From NCBI GenBank assembly GCA_034189755.1, contig JAXIHJ010000016.1:1-12812 (forward strand): DNA of 12,812 nucleotides, read 5' to 3'. This document shows positions 5,950 to 12,761 of this stretch, piece after piece (the first letter of the stretch is position 1; each line of letters opens with the position of its first letter). The position numbers were made by a program, and so were the translations under genes. The DNA comes from JAXIHJ01 sp034189755. Its GTDB lineage: Bacteria; Planctomycetota; Phycisphaerae; SM23-33. The notes below the pieces were generated by a model. That model worked only from the letters and a program-made list of their open reading frames with translations, was not told the DNA's origin and made no database searches.

Positions 5950-7614
5950 ATGAGACCGATTCCTCGATCGCGACACTTGTTGGCGGTGATGATACTGGCT
6001 GCCGTTGCGGCGGGCAGCGGATACCTGGCGATGCACGACAGCCGCCTCAGCGATGCGCAAATACATGTCGCCAGCGCCGCCGTCAAGAGCCATCGCCCGG
6101 ACCTGTACACCGGCGACGCCGTGTTGGGTGGCCGAGGCCTGTGGCGAATCCACTCGCCGCTGCTGCTGGGCGCGATGAACCTGCTGCTGGTACCCACCGC
6201 CTACGAGGACCTGACGCTGCCATTTCGGGCCGTTGCAGGCGTGGCGGTGATGGTGTACCTCTGCGGGATGTACTGCCTGCTGTACCGCCAGTGCCGTAGC
6301 TGGTCGATTTCCGTACTGGTGGCGGTGCTCAGCGTCAGGGTAACTGAGACACTGGCAGGGGGCTTCTGGGGCGTTGGATCGCTGGCGTCGCTTACACCGG
6401 CCGGCCTGTGCCTGTCCGTATCGCCACTGGTAGTGCTGGCCTTGCTGCGATACTCGGCGCAATGGCGGGTGCTGCTGGTCTTTGCCTTTGTCGGACTTCT
6501 TGGCAACCTGCACATGCCGACGGCGATGAATTTGGCAATCGTGCTGCTGATTGTGTACCTGGGCCGCTGCCGCTTTGCTGCCTCGGCCTGGCCGACTGCG
6601 GCCGGGTGCGTGCTCTGCGCGATTCTGGCGGCGCTGCCATATGTGGGCTATTTCTTCTGGCTGCGCAATTCGATGGCCGAGGCAGGGACACAGACGACGT
6701 GGCAGGTAGTCTGTCAGACATTTCAGGCCGCCGAGCTGTCGGTGCTGTACCCGACGGTGCTTGAATCGGCTCTGCCGTGGGGGATCGTGGCTGTGGTGTT
6801 GGTGGTTCCGGCCATCGCGGTGCTCAGCCAAGTCGAACGGTTCCGTGTTCGCGACCTGCGGGTGTGGATATGGTTTATCATCGCAGGGCTGCTTGTCTCA
6901 TTTGGGCTTCACGCTCTGAGCCAAAGGATAGGCTTTGTTCTGAAAAAAGGTCCGCCTGTTATCGATTTCGTCCGGGCATCGAGCCTGGTGATGCTGCCGC
7001 TTTACATTCTGTTCGCCCAGGCGTTGACGAACCTGTTTCGTCTGGTGCGCCAGCACGGCGCCTGGCTGCGGTGGGCCTGCGCAGCGCTGGCTGTGGCGTG
7101 GCTGGGGCCTTCGGACAACTTCCGCGTGGCGCGCTATGCGATGGAGGATGCCGCCACTATGTTCATCGCGGAAAACAACAAACCACGTTACGTGCAGCGG
7201 CATCATGAGCGGAACGACCGCCGCAGCGAGATTGCCGCCATCGCACGCTGGGCCAGGCGGCACAGCGATGAGAAGTCGGTGTTTATCGCCGACAGCAGCC
7301 GGTTCCGCATGCTGGCCAGGAGGGCTGTTTTTGCAAGCCGTGACGACGTGGAGACCATCTATTATCTGACGCCCTGGAACCTCAAGAACTGGAAAGACAG
7401 CCGTCTGGAGCGACAGGCTGCCTTGCTCGGCGGGGGTTCGACTGAGGCCTTACAGCGCTTCGCCGACGAACAGGCCAAACAGGCGGAGTTCAAGAACGTC
7501 CGGCAGTGGTACGCAATTGTTGAAACCGACCTGGCCGACCCAAAGGCCGCTGCAACCCAGCCGGTCGCCAAGGAAAGCTGGGGGAAATACTATACCGTCT
7601 ACCGTCTGAGATAA
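5950..7614 (+). CDS. Polytopic membrane protein of unknown function with C-terminal soluble domain
   Basis: This 554-aa protein has around eleven hydrophobic segments, at about residues 9-27, 69-84, 93-112, 118-134, 151-167, 173-190, 192-207, 217-238, 276-293, 305-322 and 343-362. A soluble tail of about 165 residues follows. The first external loop contains SDAQIH (34-39). That arrangement (acidic residues in the first loop, many membrane spans, C-terminal globular part) recalls GT-C type glycosyltransferase-like proteins. The tail has SVFIADSSRFRMLARRAVFAS (443-463), which resembles the C-terminal domain of the DUF6798-type membrane proteins as I remember them. Neither similarity is strong enough to name a substrate. 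The start is ATG at 5950 with a weak GGAA site. It is divergent from tilS and followed by the small cysteine protein gene and xerD on the same strand. Confidence 0.8.
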   Translation: MRPIPRSRHLLAVMILAAVAAGSGYLAMHDSRLSDAQIHVASAAVKSHRPDLYTGDAVLGGRGLWRIHSPLLLGAMNLLLVPTAYEDLTLPFRAVAGVAVMVYLCGMYCLLYRQCRSWSISVLVAVLSVRVTETLAGGFWGVGSLASLTPAGLCLSVSPLVVLALLRYSAQWRVLLVFAFVGLLGNLHMPTAMNLAIVLLIVYLGRCRFAASAWPTAAGCVLCAILAALPYVGYFFWLRNSMAEAGTQTTWQVVCQTFQAAELSVLYPTVLESALPWGIVAVVLVVPAIAVLSQVERFRVRDLRVWIWFIIAGLLVSFGLHALSQRIGFVLKKGPPVIDFVRASSLVMLPLYILFAQALTNLFRLVRQHGAWLRWACAALAVAWLGPSDNFRVARYAMEDAATMFIAENNKPRYVQRHHERNDRRSEIAAIARWARRHSDEKSVFIADSSRFRMLARRAVFASRDDVETIYYLTPWNLKNWKDSRLERQAALLGGGSTEALQRFADEQAKQAEFKNVRQWYAIVETDLADPKAAATQPVAKESWGKYYTVYRLR

Positions 7615-7710
7615 TTGCACTGTTGCGGCTACGGGGGAAAACCTCAAGTCGGCGGTGGTGCCTCGACGATAAGTGTATTCAGACTTTCGACGAGCCTCAG
7701 GAGAGTGGTT

Positions 7711-7902
7711 ATGTGCCCGTTCTTGGATAAGTCCGATGTGAGGTGTGCGGCGCACCTGACGCTCGCGAACCTCGCTACGGCTTTTGCATACTGCGCCGAT
7801 CGCTTTGCTGACTGTCCGGTCTATCAGGCACTGGTCCAGGAACGGATCACCAATGATCCGACGTACAAGCACGCCAACAGCCGACTCGCAGCCGCTTCTT
7901 GA
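7711..7902 (+). CDS. Small cysteine-rich protein overlapping the xerD start
   Basis: This is a 63-residue protein. AGGAG sits 7 nt before the ATG at 7711, which is a better ribosome binding site than that of xerD. The cysteines fall at residues 2, 12, 28 and 35: MCPF, VRC, AYC and DCPVY. The layout CPF-x-n-RCxxHLTL-x-n-AxxxC-x6-CPVY looks like a metal or Fe-S binding minidomain and is unlikely to arise by chance. I recall similar short proteins in other bacteria but cannot name a family or function. The gene lies about 100 nt after the membrane-protein gene. It overlaps the first 50 nt of xerD in another frame, so translational coupling is likely. A longer frame from a TTG at 7615 is less plausible because it lacks a ribosome binding site. 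Confidence 0.7.
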   Translation: MCPFLDKSDVRCAAHLTLANLATAFAYCADRFADCPVYQALVQERITNDPTYKHANSRLAAAS

Positions 7903-8797
7903 AGCACGATCGCACCTGGTGGATTTTCTGGATTACCTCCAGGCGGAGTGCGGGTTGAGCCTCAATACCCGAAAGGCATACCAGCGGGACCTTCGGGATT
8001 TTCTGGTGCATCTGTCGCAAGCCGGCGTGAAAAACCTCGTCCGACTAAGCCCGCGTCACATCGAGCAGTTCCTCCGCTTCTGCAAACAGCGTGAGCTGGC
8101 GGTCTCGTCGATTGCCCGCAAACTGGCGGCCGTCAAAACCTTCTGCCGCTATCTTGTTCTGCAACAGGTCCTCGCCGACGACGTATCCACCCTCGTCGAG
8201 ACACCGAAGAAGTGGCACTGCCTGCCTACCGTTCTGGACGAGCAAGCCGTCCGGCAACTGCTGGAGGCGCCGGCCCCGGGGCAGGATACCCATGTACTGC
8301 GAGACCGCGCGATACTATCATTGTTGTACGCCACGGGCATGAGGGCTAGCGAGCTGGTCGGCCTGAAACTTGGCGACGTCAACTTCAACCTCGCCGTGGT
8401 GCGCCTGTTAGGCAAGGGCGCCAAGGAGCGAATTGTTCCTGTGGCCGACGATGCACTCGCTGCGGTACGCCGCTACATCGATGCCCGCCGCGGCGACAGC
8501 CTGGCACAAGACAAACCGGAAAAGACACTAATGCTTTCTAGGACCGGCAGGCCACTAAGCCGGGAGGATGTCTTCCGTATCGTTCGAAAGTACGTCCGCC
8601 GGGCCGCCTTGCGAGGCAACGTAACGCCACATACGCTAAGGCACTGCTTCGCTACGCAATTGCTCGCCCACGGCGCAGACTTGCGCAGCGTTCAGGAAAT
8701 GCTCGGCCATGCGGACATCTCAACCACGCAGGTATACACGCATGTGGATGCAGCCCGCCTAAAGGCCATCCACAAGAAGTTCCACCCACGGGGATAG
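7853..8797 (+). CDS. xerD: Tyrosine recombinase XerD (site-specific)
   Basis: This is a tyrosine recombinase of the XerC/XerD type that resolves chromosome dimers at dif with its partner. From the ATG at 7853 it has 314 aa. The catalytic set is complete: Arg164 (ATGMRASE), Lys188 (GKGAKER), His260 and Arg263 (HTLRHCFATQLL), His286 (LGHADISTT) and Tyr295 (QVYTH). Every one is exactly 16 positions beyond the E. coli XerD residues I recall (148, 172, 244, 247, 270, 279), so spacing is fully conserved. The N-terminal SAM-like core-binding domain starts near residue 20. An in-frame TTG at 7784 would extend it but falls within the upstream small gene. XerD is favoured over XerC by these spacings, though the paralogues are hard to separate by eye. 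No mobile-element context is evident, so a housekeeping role is likely. Confidence 0.93.
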   Translation: MIRRTSTPTADSQPLLEARSHLVDFLDYLQAECGLSLNTRKAYQRDLRDFLVHLSQAGVKNLVRLSPRHIEQFLRFCKQRELAVSSIARKLAAVKTFCRYLVLQQVLADDVSTLVETPKKWHCLPTVLDEQAVRQLLEAPAPGQDTHVLRDRAILSLLYATGMRASELVGLKLGDVNFNLAVVRLLGKGAKERIVPVADDALAAVRRYIDARRGDSLAQDKPEKTLMLSRTGRPLSREDVFRIVRKYVRRAALRGNVTPHTLRHCFATQLLAHGADLRSVQEMLGHADISTTQVYTHVDAARLKAIHKKFHPRG

Positions 8798-8935
8798 TGC
8801 ACATGCCGGCACGGCTACAGTGATTAAACACCCTCCCCCTTAGTCCCGGATAAATGAAAGATTCTCCCGGTATACAACCGGAACCCACAACGTCCCTGGA
8901 GGTTGTTCAGCCTACATCTTTGTTACGATCGGCCT
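8798..8935. other. Short intergenic region, xerD to hicB (convergent)
   Basis: No gene, convincing terminator or repeat is visible in these 138 nt between two convergent genes. In particular I find no HicA toxin frame downstream of hicB. Confidence 0.5.
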
Positions 8936-9136
8936 TCAGACCTCCAAAACCTCGTTCACGACCAGGCGTTCTGGGACAAAATTGCTGACGGCTGCAATGT
9001 AGCCGCGAATGGCCTCGTCGAGCTTTTCGCACGCTTCAGCTCGCGTTTGGCCGTGGCTTATGCAGCCTGGCAGCGACGGGCACCGGGCCGTATACCCGCC
9101 TCTGCTGTCCTGTAATATCCTGACGCAAACCTTCAT
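8936..9136 (-). CDS. HicB-like antitoxin (solitary)
   Basis: This 66-aa protein has the HicB partial RNase H-like fold pattern. It starts MKVCVRILQDSRGGYTARCP, continues SLPGCISHGQTRAEACEKLD and EAIRGYI, and ends in a short tail. In type II HicAB systems such proteins neutralise the HicA mRNA interferase. This copy lacks the C-terminal DNA-binding domain found in longer HicB proteins. The start is ATG at 9136, with GAGG about 10 nt upstream; an extension to 9166 adds ten residues with no support. No HicA gene is found on either side, so this is a solitary antitoxin-like protein or the remnant of a pair. It is convergent with xerD and lies in a lower-GC accessory stretch. Confidence 0.8.
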   Translation of the reverse strand: MKVCVRILQDSRGGYTARCPSLPGCISHGQTRAEACEKLDEAIRGYIAAVSNFVPERLVVNEVLEV

Positions 9137-9156
9137 GCCTGTACGCCTCACCCGGA

Positions 9157-9176
9157 TTGGGGCCAACTTGCCCCAA
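9157..9176. repeat. 7-bp hairpin in the hicB leader
   Basis: ttggggc (9157-9163) pairs with gccccaa (9170-9176) around a 6-nt loop, 20 nt upstream of the hicB start on the minus strand. It could affect hicB expression or bind a regulator; neither is shown. Confidence 0.45.
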
Positions 9177-9223
9177 CGCCTATTTCTGTCCTGCAGATGC
9201 CCTTGGTACTGATTCGGGCGTCG

Positions 9224-9242
9224 CCCCGGAACAAATCCGGGG
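9224..9242. repeat. 7-bp hairpin upstream of hicB
   Basis: ccccgga (9224-9230) and tccgggg (9236-9242) are perfect reverse complements with a 5-nt acaaa loop. No T-run follows directly on either strand, so it is not a typical terminator. Confidence 0.4.
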
Positions 9243-9487
9243 ATATAAAGCCTTTTTCCTTGTTACGAAAAATGTTCTTCAGTCGCGAGTCCACAAAGCC
9301 CCTCTTCGGGCCTGGTCCGAACCGGTCCCGCGTGCTGAACAGATGTATTAGTCCGTATCGAATCCAAAAAGAAATTGGTCGGACGTGGCCTTACCTTGCG
9401 AATTATAAAGACCGGTGATACGCAATGCAAGCTATCGGCAACTTCAAAATGGTCTGTAGCTTCATCTGCGTGCAGTTATGTGTTTAA

Positions 9488-9667
9488 TCACCTGCGTATG
9501 TCATTCTCAACCGGCCACTTCCGAAAAGGTTCAACCGCGTAACTTTTTGTCGTAAATTTTACCCAAGATATGAAAAGACTCCCATCTGTCACATGCGGAG
9601 AGCTTTCCTTGGGGAAATCGGATTGGCACGGAGAAATCTTGATACCTGTTTTAAGAGCATTTTTCAT
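9488..9667 (-). pseudogene. Possible small gene or gene remnant, divergent from leuS
   Basis: A minus-strand frame ending at 9488 stays open through all of the AT-richer DNA upstream of leuS (and on into leuS as a shadow). The first ATG inside the intergenic part is at 9667, giving 59 aa. The translated composition looks protein-like (for example LFISWVKFTTKSYAVEPFRK). No ribosome binding site precedes that ATG and I recognise no family. It may be the 3' remnant of a lost gene whose front was removed next to leuS, or a chance open frame. Confidence 0.25.
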
Positions 9668-9729
9668 AATGGTTGTCGCATCAGGGTATAGCGAGATGTA
9701 AGTGTCCAGCCATAGCTCACCTAGACTGC

Positions 9730-9758
9730 TTGACTTACACGCGCTGCTGCCGTAAAAC
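9730..9758 (+). promoter_or_regulatory. Predicted sigma70-type promoter of leuS
   Basis: TTGACT (9730-9735) and TAAAAC (9753-9758) are separated by 17 nt, close to the consensus arrangement. The start of transcription would fall near 9765, leaving a leader of about 30 nt. GAGG lies 5 nt before the ATG at 9797. The leader is too short for a T-box or similar riboswitch. Confidence 0.55.
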
Positions 9759-9796
9759 CGCAAAGCAGCTCGACCGCCGGAAGATATGAGGTAATC

Positions 9797-12616
9797 ATGG
9801 CCGGATATGACTTTGCGGCAATCGAAACGAAATGGCAGGCGTACTGGCAACAGCACGAAACCTTCCGCCAGCCCAACCCCGGCGATGCAGACTTCGTCGA
9901 ACGCCCCAAGTTTTACGTGCTGGACATGTTCCCTTATCCTTCCGGTGCGGGCCTGCACGTGGGGCATCCGTCCGGCTACACCGCTACGGACATAGTCGCC
10001 CGCTACCGGCGGATGAGAGGCTGCAACGTTCTGCATCCGATGGGCTACGACGCATTCGGCCTGCCCGCCGAGCAGTACGCCGTCGAGCACGGTGTCCATC
10101 CACGCCAAACCACCGCAAAAAACGTCGCGAACATCGAGCGACAGATTAAAAAATTCGGCTTTTCCTACGATTGGTCTCGCCGTCTGGCTACTACTGACGT
10201 GAATTACTATCGCTGGACACAGTGGATTTTCCTGAAGATGTACAACAGTTGGTACGATCCAGCCGCCGACGCCGCCAGGCCTATCAGCGAACTAATCGGG
10301 AGGCTTGAAAGTGGCGAATACCTTATCGGCATCGGCGGCGACATTGTGTTCGAGCCGCCATCGGCAACCATTGAGGCCCTGGCGGGCATGCCGGCTGGAT
10401 ATACAAAGTTCACCGAGCTTGACGGCCAGCAGCAGCGCCGCCTTATCGACGAATACCGCCTGGCCTACCAGGCCGAGGTGCCCGTAAATTGGTGCCCCAA
10501 GCTCGGCACGGTGCTGGCCAATGAGGAAGTTACCAACGAAGGTAAGTCCGAACGAGGCGACTATCCGGTTTATCGCCGTGCAATGCGGCAGTGGATGCTC
10601 TGCATCACCGCCTACGCCGAGCGCCTGCTGGCCGACCTGGAACGGCTGGACTGGCCCGAACCAATCAAAATCATGCAGCGAAACTGGATTGGAAAGTCCA
10701 CCGGCGCGGAGGTTCTCTTTCGGGTCAAAAATTCCGAAGAGACCATCGAAGTCTACACCACACGCCCCGATACTTTGTTTGGCGCGACGTACATGGTCCT
10801 CGCGCCGGAGCATCCGCTCGTCGAGCAAATCACGACCGATGAGCAGCGTGACGCGGTCCGTGCGTACGTCGAGGAGGCGTTGAAAAAAACCGAACTCGAA
10901 CGGGTCGCGGAAACCAGGGAAAAAACCGGCGTCTTCACCGGGGCGTTAGCAATCAATCCGGTCAACGAGGAAAAAATCCCGATCTGGGTGGCCGACTACG
11001 TCATGATGGGCTACGGAACGGGCGCAATCATGGCTGTGCCCGCACACGACACGCGCGACCTGGAATTCGCCCGGCAATTCAACTTGCCGATTGTCCAGGT
11101 CGTCCAGCCGCCGGAGGGAATCGACTGGCAAGGCTATGTCGACGACGGCGTTGCCGTCAATTCCGGCTCCTACGACGGCCTTTCCACCGCCGAGTTCAAG
11201 ACCAAAATCACCGAATGGCTGGAAGAGCAGGGCCTCGGCAAGGCCGCCGTCAATTACAAGCTTCGCGACTGGCTGTTCAGCCGGCAGCGGTACTGGGGTG
11301 AGCCGTTCCCGATAGTCCACTGCGAAAGATGCGGCATGGTCGCGCTTCCGGAAGACGCACTACCGCTTGAGTTGCCGGAGATGGTCGACTTCACACCGGC
11401 TGCCAGCGACGACCCCGAAGCCCCGCCAAGCCCGCCGCTGGGCAAGCTGACCGATTGGGTCGCTGCGACCTGTCCAAACTGCAGCGGACCGGCGAACCGC
11501 GAGCTGAATACCATGCCACAGTGGGCCGGAAGCTGCTGGTACTACCTGCGATTCCTCGACCCGAAAAACGATGAACAGTTTTGCAGTCCGGATATTGAAC
11601 GTTATTGGATGGGACCGGCCCGCTCCCTTCCGGTCGCGGCTAGCAAAAAATCCGAAATCGGCGGTGTTGACCTATACGTCGGTGGGGCCGAGCACGCCGT
11701 GCTTCACCTGCTTTATTCGCGGTTCTGGCACAAGGTGCTCTATGACCTCGGCTGCGTCTCGTCGCCGGAACCGTTCGGGAAACTGTTCAACCAGGGCATG
11801 ATCCGCAGCTTCGCCTACCGTGACGGCCGGGGCGTCTGCGTCGGCTATGAGGACGTAGACTTAACCGGCGATAAGCCCAGACACAAAGCCACCGGAGAAG
11901 AACTGGCCGAGTCGGTCGAGAAGATGTCCAAGAGCCTCAAAAACGTCGTAAACCCGGACGACGTAATTGCACAGTACGGAGCGGACACGTTTCGGCTGTA
12001 CGAGATGTTCATGGGCCCGCTGGAGGCGTCCAAGCCGTGGAATACCCGCGACGTGCCGGGCGTGCACCGCTTCCTGCATCGCGTCTGGCGGATGCTTTTC
12101 GGAGGCGGCGATGATGACAACCGGCCGCTGCTGGCCGACGGCGAAGACGACGCGGACATCGAACGCGTCCTGCACCGGCTCATCAAGAAAGCTGGCGAGG
12201 ACATCGAGGCGATGAAGTTCAACACAGCCATCGCTGTGATGATGGAGTTCGTCAACGCCGTCTATAAAACCGGAAGAATTTCCCAAGGCCAGGCTGAGCG
12301 GTTCACGTTGGTCCTGGCGCCGTTCGCTCCGCATCTCGCCGAGGAGCTTTGGCAGCGGCTCGGCCACGATGAATCGCTGGCCTACAAGCCCTGGCCGGGT
12401 TTTGACGAGAAGATGATCGTCGAAGAGGTTGTCGAGTTGGCCGTGCAGGTCAACGGCAAGGTTCGCGGTCGTATTTCCGTCGCCGCCGATTCCGCGGAGG
12501 ACGAAGTCCTCGCCGCCGCACTGACCGAGCCTAAAGTTGCGTCAGCAGTGGAAGGCAAAACCATCGTCAAGAAAGTTGTCGTGCCTCAACGCCTGGTAAA
12601 CCTGGTGGTCAAGTGA
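9797..12616 (+). CDS. leuS: Leucyl-tRNA synthetase, with unusual insertions
   Basis: This is a class I synthetase that charges tRNA-Leu. The 939 aa exceed the roughly 860 typical of bacteria. The HIGH motif is HVGH (residues 54-57) after FPYPSGAG, and KMSKS is at 709-713. The editing domain has TTRPDTLFGATY (321-332) and PAHDTRD (415-421). A four-cysteine zinc knuckle (Cys509, Cys512, Cys559, Cys562) lies in the catalytic part. The anticodon-binding region and C-terminal domain are complete. There are two extra blocks. One, of roughly 70 residues (about 154-226), sits between KMYNSWYD and VNWCPKLGTVLANEEV, where E. coli has a short linker. The second, 16 residues at 608-623, interrupts WMGP/VDLYVGGAEH and is partly made of a DNA repeat that recurs downstream of the gene. 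The start at 9797 has a good ribosome binding site and a promoter. Confidence 0.97.
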   Translation: MAGYDFAAIETKWQAYWQQHETFRQPNPGDADFVERPKFYVLDMFPYPSGAGLHVGHPSGYTATDIVARYRRMRGCNVLHPMGYDAFGLPAEQYAVEHGVHPRQTTAKNVANIERQIKKFGFSYDWSRRLATTDVNYYRWTQWIFLKMYNSWYDPAADAARPISELIGRLESGEYLIGIGGDIVFEPPSATIEALAGMPAGYTKFTELDGQQQRRLIDEYRLAYQAEVPVNWCPKLGTVLANEEVTNEGKSERGDYPVYRRAMRQWMLCITAYAERLLADLERLDWPEPIKIMQRNWIGKSTGAEVLFRVKNSEETIEVYTTRPDTLFGATYMVLAPEHPLVEQITTDEQRDAVRAYVEEALKKTELERVAETREKTGVFTGALAINPVNEEKIPIWVADYVMMGYGTGAIMAVPAHDTRDLEFARQFNLPIVQVVQPPEGIDWQGYVDDGVAVNSGSYDGLSTAEFKTKITEWLEEQGLGKAAVNYKLRDWLFSRQRYWGEPFPIVHCERCGMVALPEDALPLELPEMVDFTPAASDDPEAPPSPPLGKLTDWVAATCPNCSGPANRELNTMPQWAGSCWYYLRFLDPKNDEQFCSPDIERYWMGPARSLPVAASKKSEIGGVDLYVGGAEHAVLHLLYSRFWHKVLYDLGCVSSPEPFGKLFNQGMIRSFAYRDGRGVCVGYEDVDLTGDKPRHKATGEELAESVEKMSKSLKNVVNPDDVIAQYGADTFRLYEMFMGPLEASKPWNTRDVPGVHRFLHRVWRMLFGGGDDDNRPLLADGEDDADIERVLHRLIKKAGEDIEAMKFNTAIAVMMEFVNAVYKTGRISQGQAERFTLVLAPFAPHLAEELWQRLGHDESLAYKPWPGFDEKMIVEEVVELAVQVNGKVRGRISVAADSAEDEVLAAALTEPKVASAVEGKTIVKKVVVPQRLVNLVVK
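11619..11646 (+). repeat. Repeat arm embedded in frame in leuS
   Basis: The first 26 nt here (11619-11644) match the reverse complement of 12734-12759 at 25 of 26 positions; the only difference is T for G at 11629. The core ggtcgcggctagc also occurs at 12695-12707. In leuS the arm is read as ARSLPVAAS (608-616), within a 16-residue block absent from typical LeuRS. No stop or frameshift results. Confidence 0.8.
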
Positions 12617-12652
12617 TATAAGCGCCACCGGTTAATAAGAAATAGAAAACGA

Positions 12653-12761
12653 ATCCCGCTCGCTTCCGCCCCGCCTACCTACCGGAGGTGGTCAGGTCGC
12701 GGCTAGCAAGCATGTGGACACATCGGGCGATTGGCTAGCCGCGACCGGCAGGGAGCGGGAT
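12653..12761. repeat. Palindromic repeat element of about 109 bp downstream of leuS
   Basis: The inner stem ggtcgcggctagc (12695-12707) is a perfect reverse complement of gctagccgcgacc (12734-12746). The outer arms atcccgctcgcttcc (12653-12667) and ggcagggagcgggat (12747-12761) pair at 13 of 15 positions. The left side carries an additional segment of about 27 nt with its own short palindrome (acctaccggaggt, 12678-12690). The loop holds another (atgtg/cacat, 12712-12723). No T-run follows, so it is not a standard intrinsic terminator, though it may help stabilise or end the leuS message. Confidence 0.85.

Larger units (their letters stand above)
9137..9729. other. Gene-poor, lower-GC stretch between hicB and the leuS promoter
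   Basis: No recognisable gene is present. Two short perfect hairpins are visible: ttggggc/gccccaa (9157-9176), in the hicB 5' leader, and ccccgga/tccgggg (9224-9242). Reading frames on the plus strand (about 9157-9418) lack ribosome binding sites and family motifs. One minus-strand frame ending at 9488 is open for a long way and is listed separately. Confidence 0.5.

Noticed and set aside
5911..6831. 306-residue minus-strand frame opposite the membrane protein gene
   Set aside because: It is rich in Gln, His and Arg, which is typical of the shadow of a hydrophobic coding sequence, and it has no recognisable motif.
7615..7710. TTG-initiated extension of the small cysteine protein
   Set aside because: The TTG directly follows the previous stop without a ribosome binding site, whereas ATG 7711 has AGGAG at ideal spacing.
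8798..8935. Terminator or HicA remnant between xerD and hicB
   Set aside because: Only weak, short inverted matches and no frame with HicA-like GSH or basic motifs.
9157..9418. Plus-strand frames of 64 and 73 residues in the hicB-leuS gap
   Set aside because: No ribosome binding site, no motif, and low-complexity composition typical of non-coding DNA.
9668..10108. Extension of the minus-strand frame at 9488 through the first 100 codons of leuS
   Set aside because: This part is the antisense of the conserved LeuRS N-terminus including HVGH, so it is a shadow.
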